This document shows, piece after piece, positions 27,316 through 36,211 of a stretch of DNA of 51,110 nt (position 1 is the stretch's first letter; each line of letters starts with the position of its first letter). The stretch comes from Desulfovirgula sp. (lineage in GTDB: Bacteria > Bacillota > Desulfotomaculia > Desulfotomaculales > Nap2-2B), in contig DYES01000075.1 of the NCBI GenBank assembly GCA_020725585.1, forward strand, positions 1-51,110, read 5' to 3'. The translations under genes were made by a program, and so were the position numbers. The notes beneath the pieces were generated by a model. The model saw nothing but the letters and a program-made list of their open reading frames with translations, was not told the DNA's origin and did not search any database.

Positions 27316-28398
27316 TTAGCTCTTGACAATTTCTTTGCAGACTTTCTCAAACTCCTCGTAGACTTTCTTGCCGGGGAGCCCCTTCTTTTCCATGTCCTGG
27401 ATCCACTCATTCTCTATTCCTTTGAGGGGCTCGCGCCACTTTTTCTGCTCTTCCGGCGTCAAACGGTAGATGACCATGCCCTGTTTTTCAAATTCCACGG
27501 CCAGCTCTTCTTGCTGTTTGTCAATCACTTCCCCCGCGTGCTTGCTGGTTTCTTCGCCGGCCTGCAGCAGCGCCTTTTGAATGTCGGCAGGCAGTTTCTC
27601 CCACGTTTTTTCGTTAATCACGTAGGCCACCGGGTAACCTCCAAAGGCCGCCCCCAAGGTGTGGTATTTTTCCAGCTCGTAGACCCGGTAGCCTTTGACG
27701 CTCACGTAGCTTAAGAAGTTTCCTTCCACGATCCCCCGCTGGGTAGATTCGTATATTTCAGGAGAAGGAACCACCACGGGCGTTACGCCGTATTTCTGCG
27801 CGATTTTATCGTAGATGCCGCCCGAGGTCTTGATCTTCATTCCCTTGAGGTCCTCCGGCGATTTGATTTGCTTTTTCACGGTGCCTACGTCGTACTGGGG
27901 CGTCGTGTACACAAAGATTGGCCTTACGCCGTACTTTTTAAATTCATCCATCAACACGCCGCCGGCGAGACGGTGGTAAATGGCGCTCCCTTCTTTAGCG
28001 GTAGTGTAGTTGGGGAGTACCATGACGGTATTGAGCGGCAGCTGGCCCGCCAAAAAAGTAGGGGCGACGTAAGCGATGTCGGCTACACCCTGGCTGGTGA
28101 GGTTCAACAGGTCTTTTAATTTACCCAGCTGCTCGGCGGGGTAATACTCGATTTTAACCTTTCCGTTGGTGAGCTCCTCCGTGCGCTTGATAAAAAACTT
28201 CGCTATGTCGGCCGAAAAGAGATGCGTTACCGGAAAAGAATCGGCCATTTTTAATTTGATCTCCTGCTGTGCCTCCTGCTTCGCCTGGGGCTGCTCCTTC
28301 TTCTCTTCAGCAGCCTTCTGGCCGCCGCATCCGGCAGCCAAAAGCGCAACAAACGCAAAAAGGGCGGCTGCCGCCAAAAGGCGCAAAAACTTTTTCAT
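27316..28398 (-). CDS. dctP: TRAP transporter substrate-binding lipoprotein (DctP type)
   Basis: The 360-residue protein begins with a lipoprotein signal peptide (MKKFLRLLAAAALF to LLAAGC) and a charged linker. The DctP fold follows (IKLKMADSFPVTHLFSADIAKFFIKR, then EDLKGMKIKTSGG with the conserved arginine region altered, and VEGNFLSYVSVKGYRVYE). It delivers a carboxylic acid to DctQM from outside the membrane. Two conserved-region tyrosines and an EKYHTLG segment fit the family. AAGGAGG precedes the ATG. It is third in the order dctQ-dctM-dctP. Confidence 0.92.
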   Translation of the reverse strand: MKKFLRLLAAAALFAFVALLAAGCGGQKAAEEKKEQPQAKQEAQQEIKLKMADSFPVTHLFSADIAKFFIKRTEELTNGKVKIEYYPAEQLGKLKDLLNLTSQGVADIAYVAPTFLAGQLPLNTVMVLPNYTTAKEGSAIYHRLAGGVLMDEFKKYGVRPIFVYTTPQYDVGTVKKQIKSPEDLKGMKIKTSGGIYDKIAQKYGVTPVVVPSPEIYESTQRGIVEGNFLSYVSVKGYRVYELEKYHTLGAAFGGYPVAYVINEKTWEKLPADIQKALLQAGEETSKHAGEVIDKQQEELAVEFEKQGMVIYRLTPEEQKKWREPLKGIENEWIQDMEKKGLPGKKVYEEFEKVCKEIVKS

Positions 28399-28536
28399 TT
28401 TTAATAATACCTCCTTCTTTACTTTCGAGCCTTAGATACCATAAGGTTCTGTGCACAGCGCTTCACCTTTTACGCCGCATCCTTCCGGACCCATCCACCT
28501 CCCTCCAAGAAAATATTATGAAAATGATTGATTAAC

Positions 28537-29826
28537 TCAGTACTTCATGAAAGACGGCAGCCAGGTGGCAATGATGGGGAAGGACAACAGCAAACCGAGA
28601 GTGACCACCTCCATCGCCAGCATGACCCCCGTTCCCCGGAAAACCTGATCGAGGGGGGCTTTTACAGTGGCGCTCACCACATAAGCGTTTAATCCTACCG
28701 GAGGCGTTACCAGGCCTATTTCGTTCAGCTTGGTAACAATCACGCCAAACCAGATGGGATCAAACCCCAGGCCGGTCACCAGGGGAAAGGTCAGCGGGAG
28801 CGTCAACAGCAAGATGGCGATCTGATCCATGATGCAGCCGAGGATAAGGTATAAAACAACTATGCAACCCATGATCGCCCAGGCAGGAATCTGGGACTGG
28901 CCGATATAATTAATCACCTTTTGGGTGGCCTGCGTGAGGGTAAAAAAGTACCCGCAGACCATGGCGCCGATAATAATGGTAAAAATCATGGTGGTTATTT
29001 TCGCCGTCTGCAGGGCGGCTTCGTAAAGCCCTTTCAAATTAATCCGGCGGGTTGCCGCGGAAATCACCAGCGCGCCAAAAGCGCCAATCGCCGCGGCTTC
29101 CGTCGGGGTGGCCACACCGGCATACAGAACGACAATCACTACGGAGCCCAAAATAACAAACGCCCACAAAGGACGGAGCGAGGCAAATTTTTCCGGCCAG
29201 CTGTAAGCCTGGCCGCGGGGCATTACACCTGGAGAAACTTTGTTCCAGAGGATAATTCCCAGGCAGTAAACCAGGGCGGTCAAAAGACCGGGAAGAATAC
29301 CGGCGATAAGCAGTTTGCCGATGGACGTTTCGGTGGCGATGCCGTAGATGACCATCGGTATGCTGGGTGGGATCATCACGGCCAGGGTGCCGGCTACGGC
29401 CACGATCCCCGTCGAAACCGTGAGCGAATAGCCCGCCTTGCGCATCTCCGGCACCGCGATGGCGGACATGCAGGCCGCCGAGGCCGTGCTGGAGCCGGAC
29501 ATGGCGCCCATGCCGGCGGAGGCGAAAATAGTAGCCATCGCCAGGCCCCCGGAAACCCGCCCCAACCATTTCTCGGCAGCGATAAAAACCTCCCTGACGA
29601 TGTTGGCCCGGGAAACAATCTCCGCCATCAGGATAAACATAGGCACCGTGGTCAGCGAAAAATTTGCCGCCGTGCGGAAAGGCGCGTTGCTCATGATGCT
29701 CAAGACGGCGTCCGGGCCGCCCTCTAAAAACAGGCCGATAATGCCCGCCACGCCCATGGCAAAACCCACAGGCATCCCCACAAACAAGAAGAGAAGAAGC
29801 AGGATCAGCACTGAAGCAACGATCAT
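28537..29826 (-). CDS. dctM: TRAP transporter large permease subunit (DctM)
   Basis: The 429-residue, highly hydrophobic protein has about 11-12 membrane helices, and the DctM motifs GAMSGSSTASAACMSAIAVP and GTLAVMIPPSIPMVIYGIAT are plain. It is the sodium-coupled transport channel of a TRAP system. ATG 29826 has GGAGG seven bases upstream. The TTG at 29832 is rejected as lying between them. The 5' end is 22 bases from the dctQ stop codon. Confidence 0.93.
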   Translation of the reverse strand: MIVASVLILLLLFLFVGMPVGFAMGVAGIIGLFLEGGPDAVLSIMSNAPFRTAANFSLTTVPMFILMAEIVSRANIVREVFIAAEKWLGRVSGGLAMATIFASAGMGAMSGSSTASAACMSAIAVPEMRKAGYSLTVSTGIVAVAGTLAVMIPPSIPMVIYGIATETSIGKLLIAGILPGLLTALVYCLGIILWNKVSPGVMPRGQAYSWPEKFASLRPLWAFVILGSVVIVVLYAGVATPTEAAAIGAFGALVISAATRRINLKGLYEAALQTAKITTMIFTIIIGAMVCGYFFTLTQATQKVINYIGQSQIPAWAIMGCIVVLYLILGCIMDQIAILLLTLPLTFPLVTGLGFDPIWFGVIVTKLNEIGLVTPPVGLNAYVVSATVKAPLDQVFRGTGVMLAMEVVTLGLLLSFPIIATWLPSFMKY

Positions 29827-29848
29827 TGACAAACCTCCGCCTATTTAG

Positions 29849-30358
29849 TTAATGCTCCTCCCACTTTACCGAGGAAGGAATAAAGATCGCCTGAATAATT
29901 CTTACGCACAGCAGTGCGGAGCCCAAAGTCAGGAGAAAATAGGCCGGGGCCAGCGGGTAGGCCAGGATGCAGGCGGAAAACTCGCCAAACCGGACGGCCC
30001 TTAGCGTAGTCTGCCAGCCCATGATAGCGATGAGGGCAAAAAAGACCAGGGCCAAAAAGTTTAAAAATATATCCAGAGGCAGCTTCACCCGCTCCGGAAA
30101 AAACCTCCGAAACAACACGACGCGTACGTGCCCACCCTGCATAAAGACATAGCTCATAGCCAAAAAAACCAGGGCAATCATTAAATATTCTTCGGTGATC
30201 TCCACTACGCCGGGAATCGGGTGGTTGAAAAACTTCCGTCCCGTTACGTCGGCGGTGACCAGCAGCATCATAACTAATACGCTGCACACACTCAAAGCGG
30301 CGCAGGTTTTTTCCAGAACATCGATTGCCTTCCCCAAAATGCTTAAAACGGAGCGCAT
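29849..30358 (-). CDS. dctQ: TRAP transporter small permease subunit (DctQ)
   Basis: The 169-residue protein has four predicted membrane helices and the DctQ features RKFFNHPIPGVVEITEEYLM and GHVRVVLFRRFFPERVK. It pairs with the DctM encoded downstream to form the membrane part of the transporter. ATG with GGAAGG upstream. It follows the IclR gene by about 50 bases. Confidence 0.9.
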   Translation of the reverse strand: MRSVLSILGKAIDVLEKTCAALSVCSVLVMMLLVTADVTGRKFFNHPIPGVVEITEEYLMIALVFLAMSYVFMQGGHVRVVLFRRFFPERVKLPLDIFLNFLALVFFALIAIMGWQTTLRAVRFGEFSACILAYPLAPAYFLLTLGSALLCVRIIQAIFIPSSVKWEEH

Positions 30359-30406
30359 AGAACCATACCCTTCCTGATAACTTTAAAGGATAACTTTAAA
30401 GCACGT

Positions 30407-31165
30407 TCAGTCCTTACACCCCAACTGCCTGGAAATCTTCCGCCCCCCTTCCAAAAGCAGCTTAATGCAGTAATCCATTTTTTCCGGTTCCGCCCGGATT
30501 TCCGGCATGCCAATCGATAAACTCGCCGCTACCTCCTTGAACCGGTCAAAAACGGGAACGCTGATGGCCACCAGTCCCTCGTTCCGTTCCCCCCGGGTAA
30601 CGGCATAGCCCTTTTGCCGGATTTCGGCCAGCCTGGCGCGCAGTTTTTCTTTGTCGGTTTCCGTATTTTTCGTAAAGGGTTTCAGTTCTAAACTATCGAT
30701 AATTTTCTCTCTTTTCAGATCATCTTGAAAAGCCAGCAAAACCAGTGCCGAAGCCCCTGCGTAGAGAGGGGAACGCTGCCCGATGTCCACCGAAGCCTTC
30801 ACCGGGTGCGCGCAATCCAAAAACTCCACGCACACCCGCTCTCCTTCGGAGATTATGTTCAGGTGGACGGCTTCGTTGGCTTTATCCCTGATCTCCCGCA
30901 TCACCGGCAGGGCGGCCGCGCGCACCTCGATCTGGCCGACCACGATGCTCCCCAGGTCAAACAGGCGCATTCCGAGTTTGTATTTTTTTGTTAATTTGTT
31001 CTTTCTTAGCATTCCAAATTTTTCTAAAGTATTTAAAAGGCGCAAAACGGTTGGCTTCGACATTTTCAATTCTTTGCTTAACTCCGCCAGGCCCCATTCC
31101 GGTTGTTCCCTGCTGAATTTACCGAGAATGACCAGCGCCTTTTCCACTGAACCGACAGTTTTCAT
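30407..31165 (-). CDS. IclR-family transcriptional regulator
   Basis: The 252-residue protein has a winged helix (GLAELSKELKMSKPTVLRLLNTLEK at about 25-49) and an IclR effector domain (EAVHLNIISEGERVCVEFLD, GQRSPLYAGASALVLLAF, RQKGYAVTRGERNEGLVAISVPV). It is first in the TRAP operon and probably controls uptake. It resembles the IclR at 32977-33741 more than the one at 24720, with the shared pattern GQRSPLYAGASA, suggesting a duplicated pair with related ligands. Confidence 0.91.
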   Translation of the reverse strand: MKTVGSVEKALVILGKFSREQPEWGLAELSKELKMSKPTVLRLLNTLEKFGMLRKNKLTKKYKLGMRLFDLGSIVVGQIEVRAAALPVMREIRDKANEAVHLNIISEGERVCVEFLDCAHPVKASVDIGQRSPLYAGASALVLLAFQDDLKREKIIDSLELKPFTKNTETDKEKLRARLAEIRQKGYAVTRGERNEGLVAISVPVFDRFKEVAASLSIGMPEIRAEPEKMDYCIKLLLEGGRKISRQLGCKD

Positions 31166-31368
31166 TCCAAGATCCTAACCAGCTTCCTTTTTTGCCTGAA
31201 TTTGCTGGTATATTTCACATAGTGTTACGGCATTTCACCATTAGTTACTCTTGATCTATCATGACTTTTCTTCAAAAGACAACAGTTGCTCCCCCAATGG
31301 TTGTAATCGCGGCTTCAATGGTTTCTATTCACGTCTAAACTGCGCAGCCCCCAACATTTAAAAATGTT

Positions 31369-32964
31369 TTAGGCGATGGGCCTGGTCACCGAGTAAGAAA
31401 GACCAAAAGTAGGTATCCAGGCGGAATGCTTTCCCGCTCCCCCGGCCACTAGAATGTTCAGATCGGCCGCCTCGCGGCAAATCCCGATGGTCTGGTTCTC
31501 GTCAACGTAGCCGGCAGCATCCGGCAGCCAGCTTTTGATGTGCGCGAGCTGCCCGGGGGACATTTTCGAAGCAGGCACCCTCGCCCGGGCGAACAGAAAA
31601 CGGCGCACGTCCTCTTTGCTCCAACCGTCCCCGGCGATGGTGGCCGCGTGCTCAGGCCCGAGGAATAAAAATGCGTCCCCCTGGTGGTAAAGATTATTGT
31701 TTCCCGTGGTGGCCATCGTCCCGGCAATTGTCGTTAAGATCCCTTCGGCGTCCGTGCTCCCGTGGTCGTTGACGTTGTGCGGAGCTTCCGCGGCCACGAC
31801 GGTTACCGTGCTTGCTTCGCGCGGGTACCCCCTCTCCACATGAAAGGGCGGCCAGGGGCTTTCTGCTTCGTTTTCCGCCACACAGTAACTGTATTTACCG
31901 GGCTGGCCCATGGTGGACTTGTCCAAAAGGCCGGGCACTCCCCCGCCGATATTCTGCAGGATCAAGCGCATGGCCCGGCCGATGGTGGCGTTGGCCCGCC
32001 AGCCCTGTCCAAAGCAGTTATGCCCGGCGTTAATCTCTAATTTTCCGGCCGCCGGGCCGTTGACGATTAACAGCACGCCGCAGGGGTGGGTGGTCGACTG
32101 CACGCCGTTGAGGTTGAAGCGGGGGTCCAGTACCGCCTCGACGCCCGCCAGGACCACCGGCAGGTATTCTGGGAGGCATCCGGCCAGGATGCAATTTACG
32201 GCCACCTTTTCCACCGTCACGTCCGCCCAGCGGGGAGGCATCCGGCCGATCACTTCCTGCGGCTGCCTTGTGCCGGCGTGGCGCAAGAACTCCTCTAAAG
32301 CCTTTTCCGTGGGCAATACCACGGGCAGGCCGTCCGTCCAGCCCTGCCGATAAAAATAATCCGCCGCCTGCTGCGGATCGGAAAAAGTCAAGCGCTCCGG
32401 CTGGATTTCCCGTTCAGGGGGCAAACAAGCGCCGGCCTCTTTCCCGGCGGACGCCGCGAGCTGCTTGCTCAGCCTTTCCAAAGCCACCTTGACCGCCGCC
32501 TGGACCTCCGCTTCCTTCAAACCGCCCAGAGGGTGGGGAATGACCAGAAAAGCAAGGCCGCTTTTTTGCAAAGCACAGGCCTGGGCCCTGGCCAGAGCAG
32601 TAAAACGATCGGTAATCACCGTAACCGTGCGCACGCCTTTGTTTTCCAAAACCACCGCGTCGTGGACACTCCACGAGGCGCAAGACCCTCAATCGCCCAC
32701 ACCGTTAATCACAATTTCCGCCCTTTCGGCAAGCTCATTCAAGAGATCCTCCGGGGCGGGGTGGGCCGAGCTGGCCTTGGCTGCTCGCACAATGGAAGCG
32801 GGACGGAAACGGGTCAAAACAAGGTCGGCCAACCGGTCAAAGAGAAAATCAACGTTTGGCTTGTTGTTGCTTAAAAAAGCCAGGCGCTTCCCCTGCAGTA
32901 CAAAGGGAGCAGATACCGCCTCTTCCTTTGGCGGGTGTGCTGCGGGATTGCAAACCACCAACAT
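31369..32964 (-). CDS. UGSC-family selenoprotein, long form (TGA at 32689-32691 read as selenocysteine)
   Basis: Codons 32964-32692 read MLVVCNPAAH to EIVINGVGD. An in-frame TGA follows, then GSCASWSVHDAVVLENKGV, giving the motif U-G-S-C that names this family (Sec92, Cys95). The frame then runs uninterrupted to 31369, 531 residues in all. Reading TGA as a stop would leave a 91-residue stub and an orphan whose first start (GTG or TTG) lies past the motif. The long C-terminal part (from YFYRQGWTDGLPVVLPTEKA, with VNCILAGCLPEYLPVVLAGV) is an uncharacterised domain often seen with UGSC proteins. ATG 32964 has AAGGG eight bases upstream. It follows IclR by 12 bases. A redox role for the Sec/Cys pair is inference. 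Confidence 0.87.
32657..32691 (-). other. Selenocysteine TGA codon and SECIS-like hairpin
   Basis: After the TGA (32689-32691), bases 32676-32671 (TCGTGG) pair perfectly with 32665-32660 (CCACGA) around the 5-base loop AGTGT. A lower stem GCG/CGC is separated by a two-base bulge. The apical loop starts 19 bases after the TGA and has G at its second position. Both fall within the known limits for bacterial SECIS elements read by SelB. Confidence 0.75.
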
Positions 32965-32976
32965 ATTCCTCACCCT

Positions 32977-33741
32977 TCAATAAAGTTTGTACCCCAGCCG
33001 GCGGGATATCTCCCGGGCGCCCGCTTTGACCAGCTCAACAAAAAAAGGAATGTTTTTATCGTCCGCGCGCACCGTTGGCAGGCCGATCGCCAGGCTGGCC
33101 GCGATCTCCTCCTGGTGGTTGAAGACCGGCGCGCTGATGGAAAAAACACCGATAATCAGCTCGCTGTTGCTGACGGCGTAGCCTTTCTTCCGGATGTCGG
33201 CCAGCTCCGCTTCCAGCTGCACCGGATCGACAATTGTCCGCGGGGTGAGCGCTTTTAATTTTACCTTCGCCAGAAATTCCCTTCTTTTATGCTCCGGCAA
33301 ATAGGCCAGCAAAACCTTGGCGGAAGCGCCTGCGTAAAGGGGGCTTCTCTGCCCCACAAAGACGACCCGCTGCAGCTCTTGATTTGATTCCACGTACTCT
33401 AAGCACATCCGCTCGTCGTTTTCAATTATGTTTAAGTAAACGGCTTCTCCGGAGCGGTCCCGGATCTCTTTCATGACCGGCAGGGAAACTTCGCGAATTT
33501 TTAACCGCCGCTGAACAATATTTCCCAAATACAGCAATTTCGTGCCCAGGCGATATTTTCTTGTGTTCTTGTCTTTTTCCAGATAATTAGTCTTTTCTAA
33601 AGTTGCCGTCAGCCTGATGACGGTTGTTTTCGGCATGCCCACCAGGGCAACGAGCTCACCGATGCTTAATTCCGGCCTTTCTACTGTAAATGATTCTAAA
33701 ATTTTGAACGCCTTCAAAACAGAACGGACGTCATTTTCCAT
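32977..33741 (-). CDS. IclR-family transcriptional regulator
   Basis: The protein of about 254 residues has a winged helix (SIGELVALVGMPKTTVIRLTATLEK) and an IclR effector domain (EAVYLNIIENDERMCLEYVE, GQRSPLYAGASAKVLLAYLP, RKKGYAVSNSELIIGVFSIS). ATG 33741 is used. A TTG at 33747 is possible, and both have weak ribosome sites. It ends in TGA, an ordinary stop that shows TGA is not globally recoded. It lies between the acyl-CoA dehydrogenase and the selenoprotein genes, with 19 and 12 base gaps, so all three are one operon. Confidence 0.9.
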   Translation of the reverse strand: MENDVRSVLKAFKILESFTVERPELSIGELVALVGMPKTTVIRLTATLEKTNYLEKDKNTRKYRLGTKLLYLGNIVQRRLKIREVSLPVMKEIRDRSGEAVYLNIIENDERMCLEYVESNQELQRVVFVGQRSPLYAGASAKVLLAYLPEHKRREFLAKVKLKALTPRTIVDPVQLEAELADIRKKGYAVSNSELIIGVFSISAPVFNHQEEIAASLAIGLPTVRADDKNIPFFVELVKAGAREISRRLGYKLY

Positions 33742-33760
33742 AACCAATCATAAGCCCCCG

Positions 33761-34921
33761 TTACCTGCGCTGATCGAACCTTCTCCCCAGCAAGGCGGAA
33801 GCTATGTTGATTCGCTGGATCTGAAGAGTTCCGCCGGCCACCGGCCAGCCGCGGGAGTCGCGGACCATCCTCTCGATGGGGTATTCTTTAGAATACCCGT
33901 AGCCGCCGTGGATCATGAGGGCCATGTCGGTTACCTCTTTGGCGATTTCCCCGGCAAAGCATTTCGCGATGGAAGAATGGAGCACGGAAGGATAGCCCTG
34001 GCTGGCGTTGACGGCGGCGCGGTAAATCAGCAGGCGGGCCGCCTCCACTTTCATGACCATGTCGGCCAGCATGAACTGCACCGCCTGAAATTCGCAAATC
34101 GGCTTTCCGAACTGCTTTCTTTCCTGGACGTACTTGATGGATTCCTCCAGCGCTCCCGCCGCCAGGCCCAAAGACATGGTCGCGTTGCCCAGGCGCTCGA
34201 TGTCAAAGGCCCGCATTAAATCTTTGAAACCGCCCTCTTGAACGACCAGATTTTCTTTGGGCACCCGGCAGTCTTCGAAAATGAGGTCGCAGCTGGGAAA
34301 GCCCCGAAAGCCCATAAAGCGCTCCTGCTTGCCGAAAGTAAAGCCGGGGGTGCCCTTTTCAATAATCAGCCCGCCGATTCCCTTGGCTCCTTTCGCCTCG
34401 CTTAAGCGCACGTAAACCACGTAGGCCTGGGAATGGCCGCCGCCCGAGCAAAACCTCTTCTGGCCGTTGACCACGTAATAATCCCCGTCCAAAACCGCCC
34501 TGGTTCTCAGGTCGGTCAAAGCCGAGCCCGCTTCCGGTTCCGTCATTCCGACCGAGATCATGATTTCGCCGCTCGTTACCCGCGGCAGGTATTTTTTCTT
34601 TTGCTCTTCCGTGCCGAACAGGTGAATGACCCGCGCCGGCCCCACGTTGGCCTCAAAAATGGGAAAAGCGGCCAGCGGCGAAACTTTGGCAATTTCCTCA
34701 ATCACTAAAATGGCCTCGAAGGCCGTGAGCCCCTGGCCGCCGTACTCCTCCGGCAGCGTTATCCCTAAAAGCCCCAAATCGGCGTACTTTTGAATAATCT
34801 CGTCCGGGACAAACACTTCCTTTTCGTCCCACTCGCCGGCATAAGGCCGGATCTCCTTTTCCACAAAATCGCGCACCATGTCCTTGAGCATTTTTTGTTC
34901 ATCGGTAAGCTGGAAATCCAT
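33761..34921 (-). CDS. Acyl-CoA dehydrogenase with relocated catalytic glutamate
   Basis: The 386-residue protein has the ACAD signatures VGMTEPEAGSALTDLRTRA and MIHGGYGYSKEYPIERMVRD. At the usual base position the expected Y-E-G-T reads A-G-G-T (Gly363). A glutamate instead occurs at residue 242 in FDIERLGNA, the helix-G position that supplies the base in isovaleryl-CoA and long-chain dehydrogenases. A branched or bulky acyl-CoA substrate is therefore likely. ATG 34921 (MDFQLTDEQ) matches family starts, and GGGGTG lies 10 bases upstream. ATG 34951 adds ten unlikely residues. It heads an operon with IclR and the UGSC selenoprotein. Confidence 0.9.
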   Translation of the reverse strand: MDFQLTDEQKMLKDMVRDFVEKEIRPYAGEWDEKEVFVPDEIIQKYADLGLLGITLPEEYGGQGLTAFEAILVIEEIAKVSPLAAFPIFEANVGPARVIHLFGTEEQKKKYLPRVTSGEIMISVGMTEPEAGSALTDLRTRAVLDGDYYVVNGQKRFCSGGGHSQAYVVYVRLSEAKGAKGIGGLIIEKGTPGFTFGKQERFMGFRGFPSCDLIFEDCRVPKENLVVQEGGFKDLMRAFDIERLGNATMSLGLAAGALEESIKYVQERKQFGKPICEFQAVQFMLADMVMKVEAARLLIYRAAVNASQGYPSVLHSSIAKCFAGEIAKEVTDMALMIHGGYGYSKEYPIERMVRDSRGWPVAGGTLQIQRINIASALLGRRFDQRR

Positions 34922-35026
34922 CCGAACCGCACACCCCTCTATCCTAAACATAAAATTTTGTCTTTAAACTATTTTCATATTTCGCAATTACATATTTGAC
35001 TCTTAAGGTTTTCACTCTCCGGCGAT

Positions 35027-35041
35027 GTCCATTATATGGAC
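35027..35041. promoter_or_regulatory. Palindromic operator candidate upstream of the acyl-CoA dehydrogenase operon
   Basis: GTCCAT-TAT-ATGGAC is a 15-base inverted repeat about 106 bases upstream of the dehydrogenase start. Its size and symmetry resemble IclR-family operators. The IclR gene in this operon is the natural candidate regulator. Confidence 0.45.
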
Positions 35042-35165
35042 TCTTAATCTGCATAGTGGCACCCCTAAGATAAAACATTATTCACCGATACACAAGCTTT
35101 TCCTGGCGGGTGGTCATAATTGAAGGGTGAGCGGTCGTTTTTATCACTAAAAGGTTTTACATATA

Positions 35166-36029
35166 TTAATCTAAACCTAAAAGCCGGGCCGGGTTTTCGA
35201 CAAGCATGCGCCGGATCTGGTCCGGTCTTATCCCCGCCTGGAGCAATAAATTGACGAAATCGATCATGCCGGCCGCCGGGCGCGGGTTGCCCGGCTGCCC
35301 CAAATCGGTGACCAGCACGCAGTGCTGTGCTCCGGCAGCGTTAATGCCGTCTGCCATCTGCTTTGCCGAAACGTCCCCCGTGATCACGTTAAGGTAGCAT
35401 TTTTCCAAAAAAGCCCCTTTACCGGCCAGGGTGAGTTGATCCTCCAGGGGCAAGCCGATAAATGCAGCGTCGGGATGGTTGACCAGCAGCTTTTTCACGC
35501 CCACCTCCAGAGCGCGGTCAACCAGAGCCTTGATTTCCTCTGCGCCCAAATGCCCGGTAGCCACCACCGCGCCGGCCCGGGCGGCCAGGCGCAGAATATC
35601 AATTACCTGGGGGAAAAGCTTTCCCGGAGAAGCAAAAATCGAAAGACCTTCTCTGGCCGGCCCCGCCTGCGGGGTAAACGGGCCTTCGCCATGCCTTTTT
35701 AAAAAATCAAGATAATTCTGTGCGGAAATAGTCGGAAACCAGACGAACTTTGCGCCCATGGAAAGGGCCGCTTCCACCGCCCAAACGTTAAACCCGCCTA
35801 CCTGGTGATTGAGAACGATCCCTCCGTAGGCCGCCGCCCCGCCGGCATATTTGTGCGTCAAATTAGCGCGTGCAACGCTGGGGCACTCGTGGGCTTTAAT
35901 CACCACCGCCCGCATCCCCGCGGCACGCGCTTCGCGGGCCAGCTCAAAATCATCCAGCGCGCGGTGAAAAAGGCTAGGAGCGCAGTGGGTGTGCAGGTCG
36001 ATGGCGCCCGCCGGCAAAAAATTGGCCAA
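35166..36029 (-). CDS. DUF6282-like metal-dependent hydrolase (amidohydrolase/PHP-like)
   Basis: The protein of about 287 residues begins MANFLPAGAIDLHTHCAPS, with His13 and His15 as likely metal ligands. Further metal-type motifs are VIKAHECPS, VLNHQVGG, VATGHLGAEE, VNHPDAA and VTDLGQPGNP. The layout is a TIM-barrel hydrolase. I place it in the DUF6282 type from memory of this motif order. The TTG at 36029 is chosen because GGGAGG lies eight bases upstream. The TTG at 36035 is too close. It follows the second TRAP permease gene. Hydrolysis of a cyclic amide, lactone or amide in the imported substrate is inference. Confidence 0.8.
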   Translation of the reverse strand: MANFLPAGAIDLHTHCAPSLFHRALDDFELAREARAAGMRAVVIKAHECPSVARANLTHKYAGGAAAYGGIVLNHQVGGFNVWAVEAALSMGAKFVWFPTISAQNYLDFLKRHGEGPFTPQAGPAREGLSIFASPGKLFPQVIDILRLAARAGAVVATGHLGAEEIKALVDRALEVGVKKLLVNHPDAAFIGLPLEDQLTLAGKGAFLEKCYLNVITGDVSAKQMADGINAAGAQHCVLVTDLGQPGNPRPAAGMIDFVNLLLQAGIRPDQIRRMLVENPARLLGLD

Positions 36030-36211
36030 AACCAAGACCTCCCTAAATTCTACCTTAAAAATCTACGTTCTTTGATGGGCCTAAAATAGACTTAAAATTA
36101 ACTTTCCCAAACTTAATCCAATATAAAAGAACCCTACAGAACCACTTTCGTCAAAATTTTATTTTTCCCTTTTGTTTCCGGTTTGTTTTTCGAAACAGTT
36201 TTTACAGTATT

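Noticed and set aside
28921-29727. 268-codon plus-strand frame opposite dctM
   Set aside because: Antisense shadow of a well-supported DctM gene; low-complexity charged composition and no ribosome site.
31369-32655. Independent gene starting after the TGA in the UGSC region
   Set aside because: It is in phase with the upstream half, its start lies past the UGSC motif and it has no good ribosome site, so one recoded gene explains it better.
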